From: Apiospora phragmitis
Lineage: Eukaryota > Ascomycota > Sordariomycetes > Amphisphaeriales > Apiosporaceae
DNA: 64,000 nucleotides
Reading direction: 5' to 3'
Assembly: GCA_038363925.1 (NCBI GenBank)
Contig: JAQQWL010000017.1
Span: 160,602-224,601, forward strand
This document shows, piece by piece, positions 30,398 through 41,325 of this stretch (the stretch's first letter is position 1; each line of letters starts with the position of its first letter). The translations under genes and the position numbers were made by a program. The notes beneath the pieces were generated by a model. It was not told the origin of the DNA. It did not search any database and saw only the letters and a program-made list of their open reading frames with translations.

Positions 30398-31475
30398 TAA
30401 CAGGAGCCTTTGCATTTTATCATTATTTATCTCAAACATACTTGAAGCATTAAGATTACAGAATAATCTAATTTTTCAAATACAATCATATTCTTCTTTT
30501 AACTCTGACTCACAGTCATCCGTACAAATAGACATATCTAAGGATAGTCCTAGATATAGTTTTAACAATAAAAATGCCTTCTACCTTAATCCTGATTATC
30601 TTACAGGATTTGTAGATGGAGAGGGTTGTTTCTCTCTTTCAATATATAAACAAGGTAAAAACTTAACTGGTTGACAAGTTAAGCCTATCTTTAGTATATC
30701 TTTACATAATAAGGATATTAAATTATTAGAAGCTATACAAAGAACTTTGAAAACAGGAAAGATCTATAAACATGGAGTTGATTCTATGCAATATCGTGTA
30801 AGTTCTTTAAAGAATTTACAAATAATCACAGATCATTTTGACAGTTATCCTTTAATAACTCAAAAGAGTGCAGATTATCTTTTATTTAAACAAGCTATAG
30901 CTATCATAAAGAATAAAGAGCATTTCTCTAGAGAAGGTTTACTGAAGTTAGTAGGAATTAAAGCTACATTAAACTGAGGTCTATCTGACAAGTTTAAAGA
31001 GAGTTTCCCTCTTGCAAAACCAGTAGTAAGACCTTCAGTAATATATAATCCTTTAAATGTTAAGATTAAGAACTTAAACTGAATTAGAGGATTTCTAGAA
31101 GCTGAAGGAAGTTTCCAAGTTATAACTCAAAATAATAGAAACGTTAGTTTAAGATTTTCATTAACTCAACATATTAAAGATGAGGTATTGTTAAAGGATA
31201 TAGTTACTTATCTAAACTATGGTAGATATTACAAATCACCAACACGTGATGAAGGTCAATACTTAGTAACAGTCTTTTCAGATATAAATGATAAGCTAAT
31301 ACCTTTCTTAAATGAGTATCCCTTATTAGGAGTTAAAAAAGAGGATTATTTAGATTTTGTACAAATAGCCGAATTAATAAAATCTAAAGCTCATTTAACG
31401 GACGAAGGATTAGAAAGAATAAAACTAATTAAAAGTAATATAAATAGAAAGAGAATAACAATAAAAGAAGAATAA
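30398..31475 (+). CDS. LAGLIDADG endonuclease fused in frame to atp6 exon 1
   Basis: The frame continues from exon 1 to TAA at 31475 (TGA = Trp), about 358 intron residues. Motif 1 YLTGFVDGEGCFSL near 30598, motif 2 WIRGFLEAEGSFQV near 31080, ending IKSNINRKRITIKEE. Both acidic positions are present. It looks intact. Confidence 0.86.
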
Positions 31476-31752
31476 ATGTTTAGATAATAGTAATATCATA
31501 GATAAATAATAATAAAATACAAAAAATTTCACTATATGCTGGAAACTTCTAATGCCTTTAGGTTCCGATTATCGGAGATAATCTTAAAGGATGAAACAAT
31601 GAACAATCAGCAGGAAACCAAAATAACCAGCCACGTTATGAGTAGGATCCTTAGAGACTACACGTGAAAAATCAATTAACACTGTTTTATAATAACAACT
31701 GAGTGATTAAGATATAGTCCACCATGGCAAGTCTATAAGATTTGCTGTGCTG
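30398..31752 (+). mobile_element. atp6 group I intron 1
   Basis: Splits the Val codon of GMVPYSF. ORF first, core after: P near 31533 (tatgctggaaact), Q near 31603 (caatcagcaggaaacc), R near 31648 (tccttagagactacacg), S near 31712 (aagatatagtcc). Terminal G 31752. Confidence 0.88.
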
Positions 31753-31904
31753 TCCATATAGTTTTGCTTCAACAAGCCACTTTGTATTAACTTTCTCTTT
31801 AAGTTTTACTATAGTTTTAGGTGCAACAATATTAGGATTCCAAAAACATGGTTTAGTATTCTTTTCTCTTTTAGTACCTGCAGGTTGTCCTTTAGCTCTA
31901 TTAC
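31753..31904 (+). CDS. atp6: atp6 exon 2
   Basis: Completes Val and reads PYSFASTSHFVLTFSLSFTI to FFSLLVPAGCPLALL plus one base. The 3' border is set by the GTGCG start of the group II intron at 31905. Confidence 0.93.
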
Positions 31905-34314
31905 GTGCGCCGGGCGAGGCGCTGTCGTTTCTTGTGATCCAGTCCGATCACTCGTGTATATATGACCACGGTTATTTTTGTGATACACGCCGCGGGTATT
32001 CACGTCTGTCTGGGCTAATAACCCTTTCGGAATGGGAAGCTGAATACAAACAGATACTATGATGTGGGCTGCCCCACAAAGAGGAGTGTCTGAGCGGGAG
32101 TAGTCATGTCGAGGCTAACAAACCTGATACTTATAAGTGCCTACTAGCTGCGGGAGATATCTTAAGCAGAATATATCGGTATCTTTACAACTTATCTAAT
32201 GGAATTGGTAATTGTTCCATTGGTAGTCATAGGGTTGTACGCTCCTTCCATACAGAAGACCTAAACGGGTATAAGCAGGCGGCTAAAACTACTTGGACAT
32301 TAAACGTAACTTCAGCGCAACCCCGGGATCTAACCGCCTCTATTTTTGATATGCGGAGACGGAGTTTCCATAGTAGCACAATTATATGTGCGAAGGGAAA
32401 CAGCATAACTTCTTCGAAAGTAGAAATTATAGATAGTAACCTTGTAAAACCGGCAATCAAGGTCAAACCCACTGAGGTGGCTAAGCGAGTCGGCGTTACT
32501 ACTATGATGAGAAAACTTTTGGAACAGAACAAGGTTGCTGGTCAGAAATATTACAAAATTATTAAAAACATTGCGGATCCGAACTTTCTTGTGGCCTGTT
32601 ATGATGAAATTAAGAGTAAACCCGGGAATATGACTCGAGGTATTGATGGAACCACTCTGGATGGAATAGATTACAAGTGATTTGAAAAAATGGCGATGGA
32701 TATCAGAAGTGGTAAGTTTAACTTCAAACCTAATCGTCGAGTAGAGATTCCTAAATCCAACGGGAAAACTCGGCCTCTTGGAATTGGATCTCCTAGAGAA
32801 AAAATTGTACAAAAGGCGCTTCACTCGGTATTGGAGGCGATATTTGAACCCCAATTCTTGGACACATCTCATGGTTTCAGACCTAACAGATCAACTCACA
32901 CCGCTCTTTTAAGAGCTTATTTAATTGGGAATAAGCATAACTGAGTTATCCAGGGTGACATTACCAAATGTTTCGACTCTATTCCTCACTCTATCATTTT
33001 GAAAAGGATAAGCGCTCAAATCGGAGACCCAGCTTTCCTTAGCTTAATTGGAAAGTTTATTAGTGCCGGGTACATTGATCCTACTACTGGAAAACTGGTG
33101 AACTCAGACACGGGGACACCCCAGGGGGTATCCTTAGTCCCTTGCTTAGTAATATTGTCCTGCAAGAGTTGGACAAGTATCTTGCTAAGTATAAAACTAG
33201 TTTCACCAAGGGGAGAAAGCGTAGGTGAAATCCAATGTACAAGAGCTTAATGGCAAAGAGAGGAAGAGCTACCTCTCCTGAAAGGAGATGGGAACTTCAG
33301 GGTCAGATGCGTACCATGAGAAGTACGGATATGTTCGATCCTGGCTTTAGAAGAATGGATTACATCAGATATGCTGACGACTTTGTCATTTTGGTAACTG
33401 GAAGTTTTAAAGATTCTAGATACATAAAGAACAACGTCAAGGACTTCCTTAAGGCAAATTGTGGAGTCGAACTTAATTCAGAAAATACCATCATATCGAA
33501 CATTGCAACGGAGAAATGGATGTTCTTAGGTGCAGAAATTTCAAAAATCAAGGCAAACAGCAGTTGACTGGTTAATCACGGTAAACGTAAAATGGTGGGG
33601 ACTCCAATGATCCAGGTGAATGCACCTAACTCTAAGTTAATTAAAACATTGAAAGATGCGGGGATAGTACGTATAAATCAGAATCAGAAAGTGATCCCCC
33701 AATGTCTTACAAGTATGGTGAACCTTAGCCACTACGAAATTGTGAGATTCTATAACTCCAAGATACATGGAACGTCAAATTATTACAGTTTTGCTTCAAA
33801 TCGAAATAATTTGCATTTCATAATCTGGCTGTTAAAAGCCTCTTGTGCCTTAACATTAGCTCGTAAGTTAAAACTTAGAACCATGAAGAAAGTTTTCAGC
33901 AGATTTGGTAGTGAACTTGAATGTCCTGACACTGGAGTTTCTCTTTACAAACCTGAACTGCATACAACTCATGAGTTCAAGAAAGGTGCTGTCGCAGACT
34001 TAGAAGAGAACATCAACACCGTTTGAAGTGGAAAACTAACGAAATCTAGTTTCGGATTGTCTTGTACTCTGTGTGGTTCAACTACTAATTTAGAGATGCA
34101 CCATTATAGATCAATAGCAAATGTCAGGGCTAAATATCGTAAGGGTGATAATGTTTCTTTCGCCCAACTTCAAGGTGCTCTTCAACGTAAACAAATACCC
34201 CTTTGTGAATACCATCACAAATTGTATCACAAAGGAGATTTGACTGCGTATGAACTAAAGAAAATTGCGAGTTATAGAGCGACTAGCTCACCTTGCCATC
34301 AAAAGAAGACTTAA
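31905..34314 (+). CDS. group II intron RT-maturase-HNH protein, fused to atp6 exon, one frameshift
   Basis: The frame is open from atp6 exon 2 through intron domains I-III (TGA = Trp at 32060) into the protein; the first ATG near the usual start is 32351. RT blocks: [50 protein letters not shown], then GTPQG. A five-G run at 33124-33128 lacks one G relative to the expected GTPQGGILSPL and shifts the frame, which resumes with RYADDF (catalytic Asp pair, about 33366), maturase domain X and a C-terminal HNH zinc-type domain (CTLCG...MHHYRS...CEYHHKLYH). Stop 34314. Otherwise complete. Confidence 0.85.
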
Positions 34315-34506
34315 TCCTCCCTTGATGGTAAAAGTGTATCGTTCACAAATGACTTTAATAAAAGTTTCAGCACGTACATTATTGTAATATTCTCTTTTAA
34401 AAACCAGTTATCGTGTCCTGGATACCAGTCGTTATGTGGCGAGCCGTATGATGGGAAACTATCACGTACGGTTCTGAGGGCAGTTCTTTAAAAGGCTGAC
34501 CCCTAC
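31905..34506 (+). mobile_element. atp6 group II intron with reverse transcriptase
   Basis: Starts GTGCGCCGGGCG (31905). Domain V is gagccgtatgatgggaaactatcacgtacggttc at 34440-34475, in two halves around the tetraloop. Domain VI and the 3' end (gacccctac) follow, ending at 34506, after which the split Pro codon is completed. GC content is higher than in the neighbouring introns. Confidence 0.9.
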
Positions 34507-34531
34507 CTTTATTAGTATTAATAGAATTCAT
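34507..34531 (+). CDS. atp6: atp6 exon 3, 25-nt micro-exon
   Basis: ct-tta-tta-gta-tta-ata-gaa-ttc-at completes Pro and gives LLVLIEF plus two bases of Ile. It lies between the group II intron and a group I intron and is exactly what is missing between PLALLP and SYLARN. Confidence 0.92.
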
Positions 34532-34912
34532 AAAGTAGATTAGGTTACTCTGTGAACAAGAGCCAAACTCCGGGGAAGTCCTAAAGCTTATAATACTAAA
34601 CAATATATGAAAATATATTAGTGGCTGAACTAATTACTCAGGTATAGTAACAAGTTATAAGATGAACGAAAGTGAAATGGATCATCGCGGATCTAAATCA
34701 ATTTTGAAGAATTAAATTCTTTATAGTTGTAAAAGAGCAACGAGTAGACGGTTCTTCAGTATTTTTAATACTGTAAGGTGTACTCTAGTCACCATTAAAG
34801 TGGTTTTGAGTAGAAATAAGTAACTCAAATTAATGTTTCTGTATAGTCTTGGCCAGTTTATTTATATCGGGAAACCAGTAACCTACTTATAAAATCTTTA
34901 GTTCTTAAATTA

Positions 34913-35215
34913 ATGTTGATACTTAATAACTATCCTTTGGAAACTAATGCTATGAAATATAAAATTATAAGAACGCCGTTTAAACAGTCTTATAATTCAG
35001 TTAATTATACATATACATGTAAAAGAACTATATTTACATCTTCTAGCTTAGAACCTGTGAAAGTTTATCTTAATTCTGATAAAGAAAAAGAATTTATAAT
35101 TCGTGATAATAAAGACCGGGCTGGTATTTATCGTTGAGTGAACATAGATTCAGGTAAAAGTTATATAGGTTCATCCTTGGTTTTGTTACTAGATCTTATT
35201 CTACTTTAAATAAAA
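34913..35215 (+). pseudogene. GIY-YIG N-terminal relic
   Basis: The frame reads IIRDNKDRAGIYRWVNIDSGKSYIGSS (in pieces; TGA = Trp) then hits TAA near 35208. The continuing helix (TRSYSTLNKKD) is in another frame. It is a broken first catalytic module directly in front of the tandem GIY-YIG gene. Confidence 0.6.
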
Positions 35216-35223
35216 AAGATTCA

Positions 35224-37197
35224 AATAGTCAACCTAAGGTTATCACTACTCCTGCAGCTTTATATCCAGATGCTTATCTAAATAAAAGTATAATATTAAA
35301 GGATAATAAAAACAAAGCAGGAGTTTATCGTTGAGTAAATAAGGTAAACAATGATTCATATATAGGTAGTAGTGTAAATCTTAATCAAAGATTAAGAAAT
35401 TACTTTACCTTTAGTTTTATTACCTCAAGTTTAGTCCGAAGTAAAAGCTTGATATATAGCGCGATTTTGAAGTACGGTTATGGTAATTTCCAACTAGAAA
35501 TCTTAGAATACTGTACAAAAGAAAACGCTATAAGTAGAGAACAATATTATATTGATTTATTAAAACCCCATTATAATCTTAACTTAATAGCAGGTTCAAG
35601 ACTTGGAAGTGTTAATTCGGAAGAAAGCAGGTTAAAAATGAGTAATTCTGCTAAAGGGCGTAAACTTACTGAAGAAACTAAAAAATTATTAAGTCTTGCG
35701 AATAAAGGTATTAATAACCCTAATTTTGGTAAAACTAGAAGTGAAAAAACTAAAGCCTTATACACTTTAGCCAGATTAGGTAAATCCTTTCTTTCAGAAT
35801 CTATGAAAGCTAAAATGAGTGTTCGAAACGGAACATCTTTAAGTGTTCTAGACTTAAAAACAAATGAAACTTCAGTGTACCCTTCCGTTAAAAAGGCGGC
35901 AGAAGCAATGGGTGTCTCACAACCTGCCATCACGAAAAGACTTAGTAAAAATCTAGATACCTTTGTGGTGAAAAAACAATACCAGGTTAAAAAGGTAAAT
36001 AAACTGTTGGAAACTAATGATAAAAGTATAGATATAGTACGGAGTCAGGCTTATAAACCTGTTAATTATGGAGTCTCTAACGGTAAAAGAAGTATGTCCA
36101 CATCAAGTAGATGTGTACCTGTTATACCCGTTAATTTTTATTCCAATTCTGATCTAGATAAGGAGTTAATTGTTAACGAGAATAATGGGCGAACAGGTGT
36201 CTACCGGTGAGTTCATATAGAATCGGGTAAATCATACATAGGTTCAGCTAAAAATTTAAGTACAAGATTTAAACAATATTTTAATTATAATCATATATCA
36301 TATCCTAAACGGAATTTAATAATCTATAAAGCATTATTAAAATATGGGTATTCAGGGTTTAGATTAGAAATTTTAGAATATTGCTATCCGGAGATATTAC
36401 TTGAAAGAGAACAATTCTACTTTGATACATGTAACCCAGAATACAATATATTAAAAGTAGCTGGATCTCCTTTAGGATATAGACATAGTGAAGCCGCTAA
36501 AAAATTAATTAGTTTAGCTTCTAAAGATAGAAAAGTTTTAGAATCAACTCGTGATATCAAAAGGGAAATCTTATTAGGTAAAACTTTAGATAAAGAGCAC
36601 ATAGAAAATTTGCGTTTAGGTAATACTTTGAGAAAATCTGTTATAGTTACTGATACTGAAACAGGGAATATAAAAGAATTTATCTCTCTTACAGAAGCCG
36701 GAGAATATTTAGGTATATCTAGGGTAACAGTGGGTAAATATTTATCCGAAGGTACTCTATACAATAAATATAAAATATCTAGCCTTAACGCAAGTTCTAA
36801 TGAAACTCAAGTATCTTCTAATGTAACGACATTACCTCAACAGCCTGTTTTATTAAATAATATTGAAACAGGGGATAAAAAAGAATTTGTTTCTATGACA
36901 GATGCTGCTAAATATTTGAATGTATCTAGAGCGCGTTTATGATATTTTATTCATAAAACGGGAGATGAAACCTTAAAAGGATATAGTATATCTAAACTAG
37001 AAAATCTTGAAAATAAAGTTACTAGAGGTACAAAGGGAATAGAGGTTACCGATCTTGAAACAAATAAAGTAACTATTTATCCTTCATTTACTTTAGCAGC
37101 TGAAGCTTTAAACATATCCCCATCAAGTATATCAGGGTATTTTGCAAAGCAACGTGTTAATCCCTTTAGAAAAAGATATATTTTTAAGTTAGTTTAA
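35224..37197 (+). CDS. tandem double GIY-YIG endonuclease
   Basis: One frame (TGA = Trp) to TAA 37197, about 650 aa, with two complete catalytic modules. Module 1: AGVYRWVNKVNNDSYIGSS near 35315, NQRLRNYF, SREQYYIDLLKPHYN. Module 2: TGVYRWVHIESGKSYIGSA near 36193, STRFKQYF, LEREQFYFD. Each is followed by SRLG/SPLG and DNA-binding-like modules (SVLDLKTNETSVYPS; VIVTDTETGNIKEFIS; PVLLNNIETGDKKEFVS). The exact start is unclear. Two GIY-YIG domains in one chain are unusual and point to fusion of two genes. Confidence 0.78.
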
Positions 37198-37347
37198 CTA
37201 TACGAGGAGTTTGCTTATCCATATCCCTTAGGGATATAGTTTAATAATTAATCTTTTAACTATCTTCTTAGTTACCCTAATCTACTTCGGGTTAATTGGA
37301 TTTTCTATGTTTATAATTAAAATAAAAACTGGTCAAGAGTACAGCCG

Positions 37348-37398
37348 ATCATACTTAGCTAGAAATATTTCTTTAGGTTTAAGATTAGCAGCTAACAT
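37348..37398 (+). CDS. atp6: atp6 exon 4, 51 nt
   Basis: Completes Ile and reads SYLARNISLGLRLAAN plus two bases. It contains the essential Arg of the a-subunit (LGLRLAAN). Bounded by G 37347 and the next intron at 37399. Confidence 0.93.
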
Positions 37399-38149
37399 AA
37401 ATAGATGAGGTTAGGTGACTTACTCTTATTGTGTTCAAGAGCCAAATTCCGGGGAAGCCCTAAAGCTCTAATAACTAAAGATAATACAAAAACTTTTTAT
37501 CTGGCCTGATTAATGACTCAGGGTATAGTAATATCATTAGAGATTCTAGTAATAGGAATGGGTGATCGCGGATCTAAATCAGTAATATATGTCTACTTAT
37601 TACGAGGAATCTAAACTAACATAGTTGCTTCGATAGGTAGATATACAAAACAATTACTGTAAAAGAGCAACGAGTAGACGGTTCTTTAGTTACTTATGGT
37701 TAAGCTATTTTTATCGTTTGACAATTTATTTAGCGAGAGGAATAGAATACATATTAATAACTATAAGGTATACTCTAGTCGCCGGGAAATCCGGTTCTTG
37801 GAATAAATTAAGTAATTCAAGATTAAAGATACCACAATAGCCTATCCTTAATTATATTTCTCTTACTTTGTTTTTTTACGGTTACGTTCTATTTATACGT
37901 AGCGGTATCACAACATAAATAGAGAAATGGGTAAATACATATTATTATTATGTATAAAGATTAATATCTTTGTTTACAATTTATTTTGTTATTTTAGGAG
38001 CTTACAGCTCCTTAGAAAGAATAAAGAAAAGTAAAATTTAAACGCAAGCATGTGCGACCCGTCTTTAAAGAAAGGATTTATTTATTGGGCTTATGCCAAT
38101 ATAAATACCTTTAAAGAAAGGATAAAGTTGTGAACGACTTATATTATCT

Positions 38150-38484
38150 AGTGTAAAATTTTTAAATACTAATTCAGTTTTACCCAATAGTATTAACATA
38201 AACAAAGTTGGAGAGACTATCTCACCACGTAGTTTATTATATCAACCAAGGGTAACTATAAATTTATACAAATTTGGTTACAATAAATTGGGCGTTAGAG
38301 CGTTTTCAGCTTCATGTGCAGCATGTAAAGATATTTCCTATACAAGTTCTTCAGATTTAGTTGTTTTTCTGGATGCAGACAAAGATAAACTTGATATTCT
38401 TAACCATATTAAAGGTAAATCTGGTATTTATATGTGAACTAATAAATTGAATAGTAAAAAGTACGTAGGTAGTTCTCCCCTATA
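38150..38484 (+). pseudogene. GIY-YIG N-terminal relic in atp6 intron 4
   Basis: The frame reads VLPNSININKVGETISPRS, DADKDKLDILNHIKGKSGIY, MWTNKLNSKKYVGSS then TAA near 38482. Only the leader and the GIY...YVG motif survive. Confidence 0.6.
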
Positions 38485-38774
38485 AATATGTCTATCCGAA
38501 AAATAATTATCTGTAGAACAAGCTGAATAAATATCTGTAGAACAAGCTGAATAAACACGAAAATAATATAAGTTCATGAGCAACAATGTATAGGATATTG
38601 TGATTACGAAATCACAAACCTATTTCATCTTCTTTCTCAAATTTAAAGAATAATAATAGTTATAATTATAAACATAAGAGCGGTTTTTCTACCGTAATTA
38701 GCCGCAGAAAATACTCACAAAGCTGCAGCTGCGCCACAAACAACTCAAAATTTTGCCTTATTCCTGTTGTAATA

Positions 38775-39532
38775 TATCCTGATTCTTTTTTAAATAAATC
38801 AATGATACTAAAGGATACTAAAAATCTGGCAGGAATATATCGTTGAGTTAATAAAGTAAATGGGAATACCTATATAGGTAGCAGTATTAATTTAGGCCGT
38901 AGATTTAGGGTATACTTTGATTTTTCTTATCTTTCCGTTAGAATAAATAAAAGTAAAAGTCTAATATACAGTGCAATTTTAAAGTATGGTTACTCTAATT
39001 TTCAATTAGAGATTTTAGAATACTGTACAAAAGAAAATGCTATAAGTAGAGAACAATATTATATTGATTTATTAAAACCTGAATATAATCTTAACTCTAC
39101 GGCTGGTTCAAGACTTGGAAGTATTCATTCGCAGGAAACTAGAGAAAAAATTGAGTATATCTGCTCAAGGGCATAAACACACTGAAGAAACAAAAAAAAT
39201 TAATTAGTTTGGCTACTAAAGGTGTTAATAATCCTAATTTTGGTAAAAAACACACTGAAGAAACTAAAGCCTTAATTAGTTTAGCCAGGTTAGGGAAATC
39301 TATTATTTCAGAATCCACCTAGGCAAAAATGAGTGAAGAACGTGGTACAGCCTTAAAAGTTATAGACTTAAATACAAATGAAACTTCAGTATATACTTCT
39401 ATAACTAAAGCAGCTAAAGCTATGGGTGTTACACATCCACCACTTTCGAGAAGGGTTAAAAATACACAAGGTTATTTTATAGTAAAAAAACGTTATCATG
39501 TAGAAAAGGTAAACAACTCTAATGAAACGTAG
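38775..39532 (+). pseudogene. GIY-YIG relic, close paralogue of the atp6 intron 3 gene
   Basis: AGIYRWVNKVNGNTYIGSS near 38830, ILKYGYSNFQLEILEYC, SREQYYIDLLKPEYN, then frameshifts near 39145-39200 and a TAG near 39318; the tail (VIDLNTNETSVYTSITKAAK) is open at 39329-39532. Nucleotide words such as tagaatactgtacaaaagaaaa are shared with 35505-35530, so the two introns exchanged or duplicated this gene recently. Confidence 0.7.
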
Positions 39533-40223
39533 ACTATTAGAGTATTATAATGTAAATAGATTACTAAATGAAAATAGTATGCCTATTAATGTTGCATTAT
39601 TAAAATACGGCTACCATAACTTTAGTCTTACTATTCTAGATATTTGTGACATAGATAATCTTATGTCTAGAGAAAAACATTTTTTTGAATTATACTCTGG
39701 AGAGTATAATATATTAAAAACACCTGGAAGCCCTTCTCGAGGGTCTGGATGAAAACATTCAGAAGCTACTGTAGAGAATATGCGTGCTGCTGCTCTTAAA
39801 AGATCTCCAGAAACTTTAGCTAAAATGTCAGCATCTCATCCTATGAAAATTCAAGTTGAGGTAACTGACATAGAAACAAATACTTCTACTACATACCACG
39901 CTATAAAAGCAGCTGCCCGTGCATTAGGTATTAATAAAAGATATATCGAACATTATATTTACTTAAATCAAGATAAACCTGTTTTAGGAAAATATACTTT
40001 TAAATTACTTGATACAGAAGGCCAGGTTGAAAAACCTAATATAGGAAAGGTGCAACCTGAAGGCAGTGTAGTTTTATCTAGAGAAGGCTCAACACAAACT
40101 ACGTTTAGTGCAGCCATAAAAGTTCAAAAAACATCTAAAAAGGTAGAGGTTACTAATGTAGAAACTAAAGAAGTTACAATATATTCTTCTATAGGTGCTG
40201 CAGTTAGAGCATTAGCTTGACGA
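39522..40223 (+). pseudogene. GIY-YIG relic lacking the N-terminal motif
   Basis: An open frame (TGA = Trp) from 39522 to TAG near 40223: VALLKYGYHNFSLTILDICD, MSREKHFFELYSGEYN, SGWKHSEATVENM, two DNA-binding-like modules (VEVTDIETNTSTTYHA; VEVTNVETKEVTIYSS). The GIY and YIG strands are missing. Perhaps the rear half of a former tandem gene like that in intron 3. Confidence 0.65.
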
Positions 40224-40342
40224 TAGCCAGTATATCTTTATACTTGAAAGAAAATAGAACTAATCCCTTTAAAGGTGTGTATTTGTTTAAATTAGTATAA
40301 GTTTTCGGGGATTTATTTAACAAAAGGATGAATTTGTGGACG

Positions 40343-40550
40343 TTTATCAGGTCACATGTTATTAAACATATTAGCAGGTTTCACATACAATATAATGACA
40401 AGTGGTATAATATTCTTCTTTTTAGGATTAGTACCTTTATCTTTTATTATAGCTTTTTCGGGTTTGGAATTGGGAATAGCTTTTATACAAGCACAAGTTT
40501 TTGTAGTATTAAGTAGTGGTTATATAAAAGACGGTTTAGATTTACATTAA
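40343..40550 (+). CDS. atp6: atp6 exon 5
   Basis: Completes Ile and reads LSGHMLLNILAGFTYNIM, LGLELGIAFIQAQVFVVL-type helix (here FSGLELGIAFIQAQ), ending SGYIKDGLDLH and TAA 40550. The Glu and Gln of the last helix that line the proton path are present. Confidence 0.95.
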
Positions 40551-40795
40551 GCAAAGTAAATTGTTTAATCACAAATTAATTTCCATTGTCACCTTCCCCT
40601 TTTTTATCGCAGATAAAAGGGGGGGGGGAAGGTAATCAGGTGGCTGAAATTTGACCTAAATTTTGATTCTTTTTTTAAATTAAATTACAATTTGGTATTC
40701 TCTTTTATCACTACGTGATACAGGTAAGAATTGTGTTAAATTTAAAAAGAGTAAAAATAATGTTTAATAATCATAATTAAAATTATGATTATTTA
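40551..40795 (+). repeat. atp6 downstream spacer with GC clusters
   Basis: ccttccccttttttatcgcagataaaaggggggggaagg (in halves) near 40593-40631 and tatcactacgtgata near 40709. No gene seen. Confidence 0.6.
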
Positions 40796-40890
40796 AGGTT
40801 ATGATGTAGTTGGTCTACATTTATATATGATTCATCATCTTATTAATCAATAGGGTGAAGAATTATGGGGTTCGATTCCTCCATAACCTT
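40796..40890 (+). tRNA. tRNA-like gene, identity uncertain (Met CAU is one reading)
   Basis: aggttat/ataacct acceptor, atgtag-ttggt-ctacat D arm and a ttcgatt T loop with a G-rich stem are clear. The middle does not fold cleanly: tatga-ttcatca-tctta gives a CAT anticodon with one mismatch, but leaves extra bases before it and a ~22-nt variable region. It may be an odd tRNA or a tRNA with an insertion. A partial copy of its 5' half appears near 43528-43572. Confidence 0.45.
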
Positions 40891-41325
40891 ATTAATATTT
40901 ATATAATTCTCTAGCTTCTTTTTATGCTGAGTTCCTTTACCTTGTAACACTGATCCCTTTTCCTTTTTATCACGTAGTGATATCAGGGGGAATGAGGCTT
41001 GGGGGATAAAGGGTAAAGGGAAAGAGATGGTATGAAAAGAATATTCTAAATAACTCCCTCGGCCTCCGGCCAAGTTTCAGCCACCTAAGGTGGCTATGTG
41101 TTTTTTCTTGCCCTCCTTTATCCGGAGGATACTGCAAGAAAAAACAAAGAAACTCTTTTTTTAGTTATATTACTTCATGCACTCTTATTTTTTTTATTGT
41201 TTGTATATTTAATACAATAATAAATTGTAATTTAATTACAAACAATAAAAAAATCTAGCTATAAAATAAATTAAATTAAAATTTAATTTATTTTATATTT
41301 AATTATACACGTGTATATATAAAGA
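40891..41325 (+). repeat. spacer with GC palindromes upstream of aminotransferase gene
   Basis: ccctttttatcacgtagtgatatcaggggg near 40960-40990, then ggcctccggccaagtttcagccacctaaggtggc near 41060-41095, then ttcttgccctcc...ggaggatactgcaagaa (41107-41144). 41160-41320 is very AT-rich with inverted repeats and could hold a promoter; none recognised. Confidence 0.55.

Larger units (their letters stand above)
34532..37347 (+). mobile_element. atp6 group I intron 3 with tandem GIY-YIG ORF
   Basis: Core at the 5' end: ccaaactccggggaagtcctaaag near 34563, gaaatggatcatcgcggatctaaa near 34674, gtaaaagagcaacgagtagacgg near 34729, aaggtgtactctagtcacc near 34776. The ORFs follow. Terminal G 37347. Confidence 0.87.
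37399..40342 (+). mobile_element. atp6 group I intron 4 with decayed GIY-YIG genes
   Basis: Core at the 5' end: ccaaattccggggaagccctaaag near 37442, gaatgggtgatcgcggatctaaa near 37556, gtaaaagagcaacgagtagacgg near 37661, aaggtatactctagtcgcc near 37765. 37830-38120 is AT-rich with no ORF. Then at least three GIY-YIG pieces. Terminal G 40342. Confidence 0.85.

Noticed and set aside
32227..32872. Two long minus-strand frames overlapping the group II intron RT
   Set aside because: They are antisense shadows of a clearly recognisable RT gene and show no conserved motifs.
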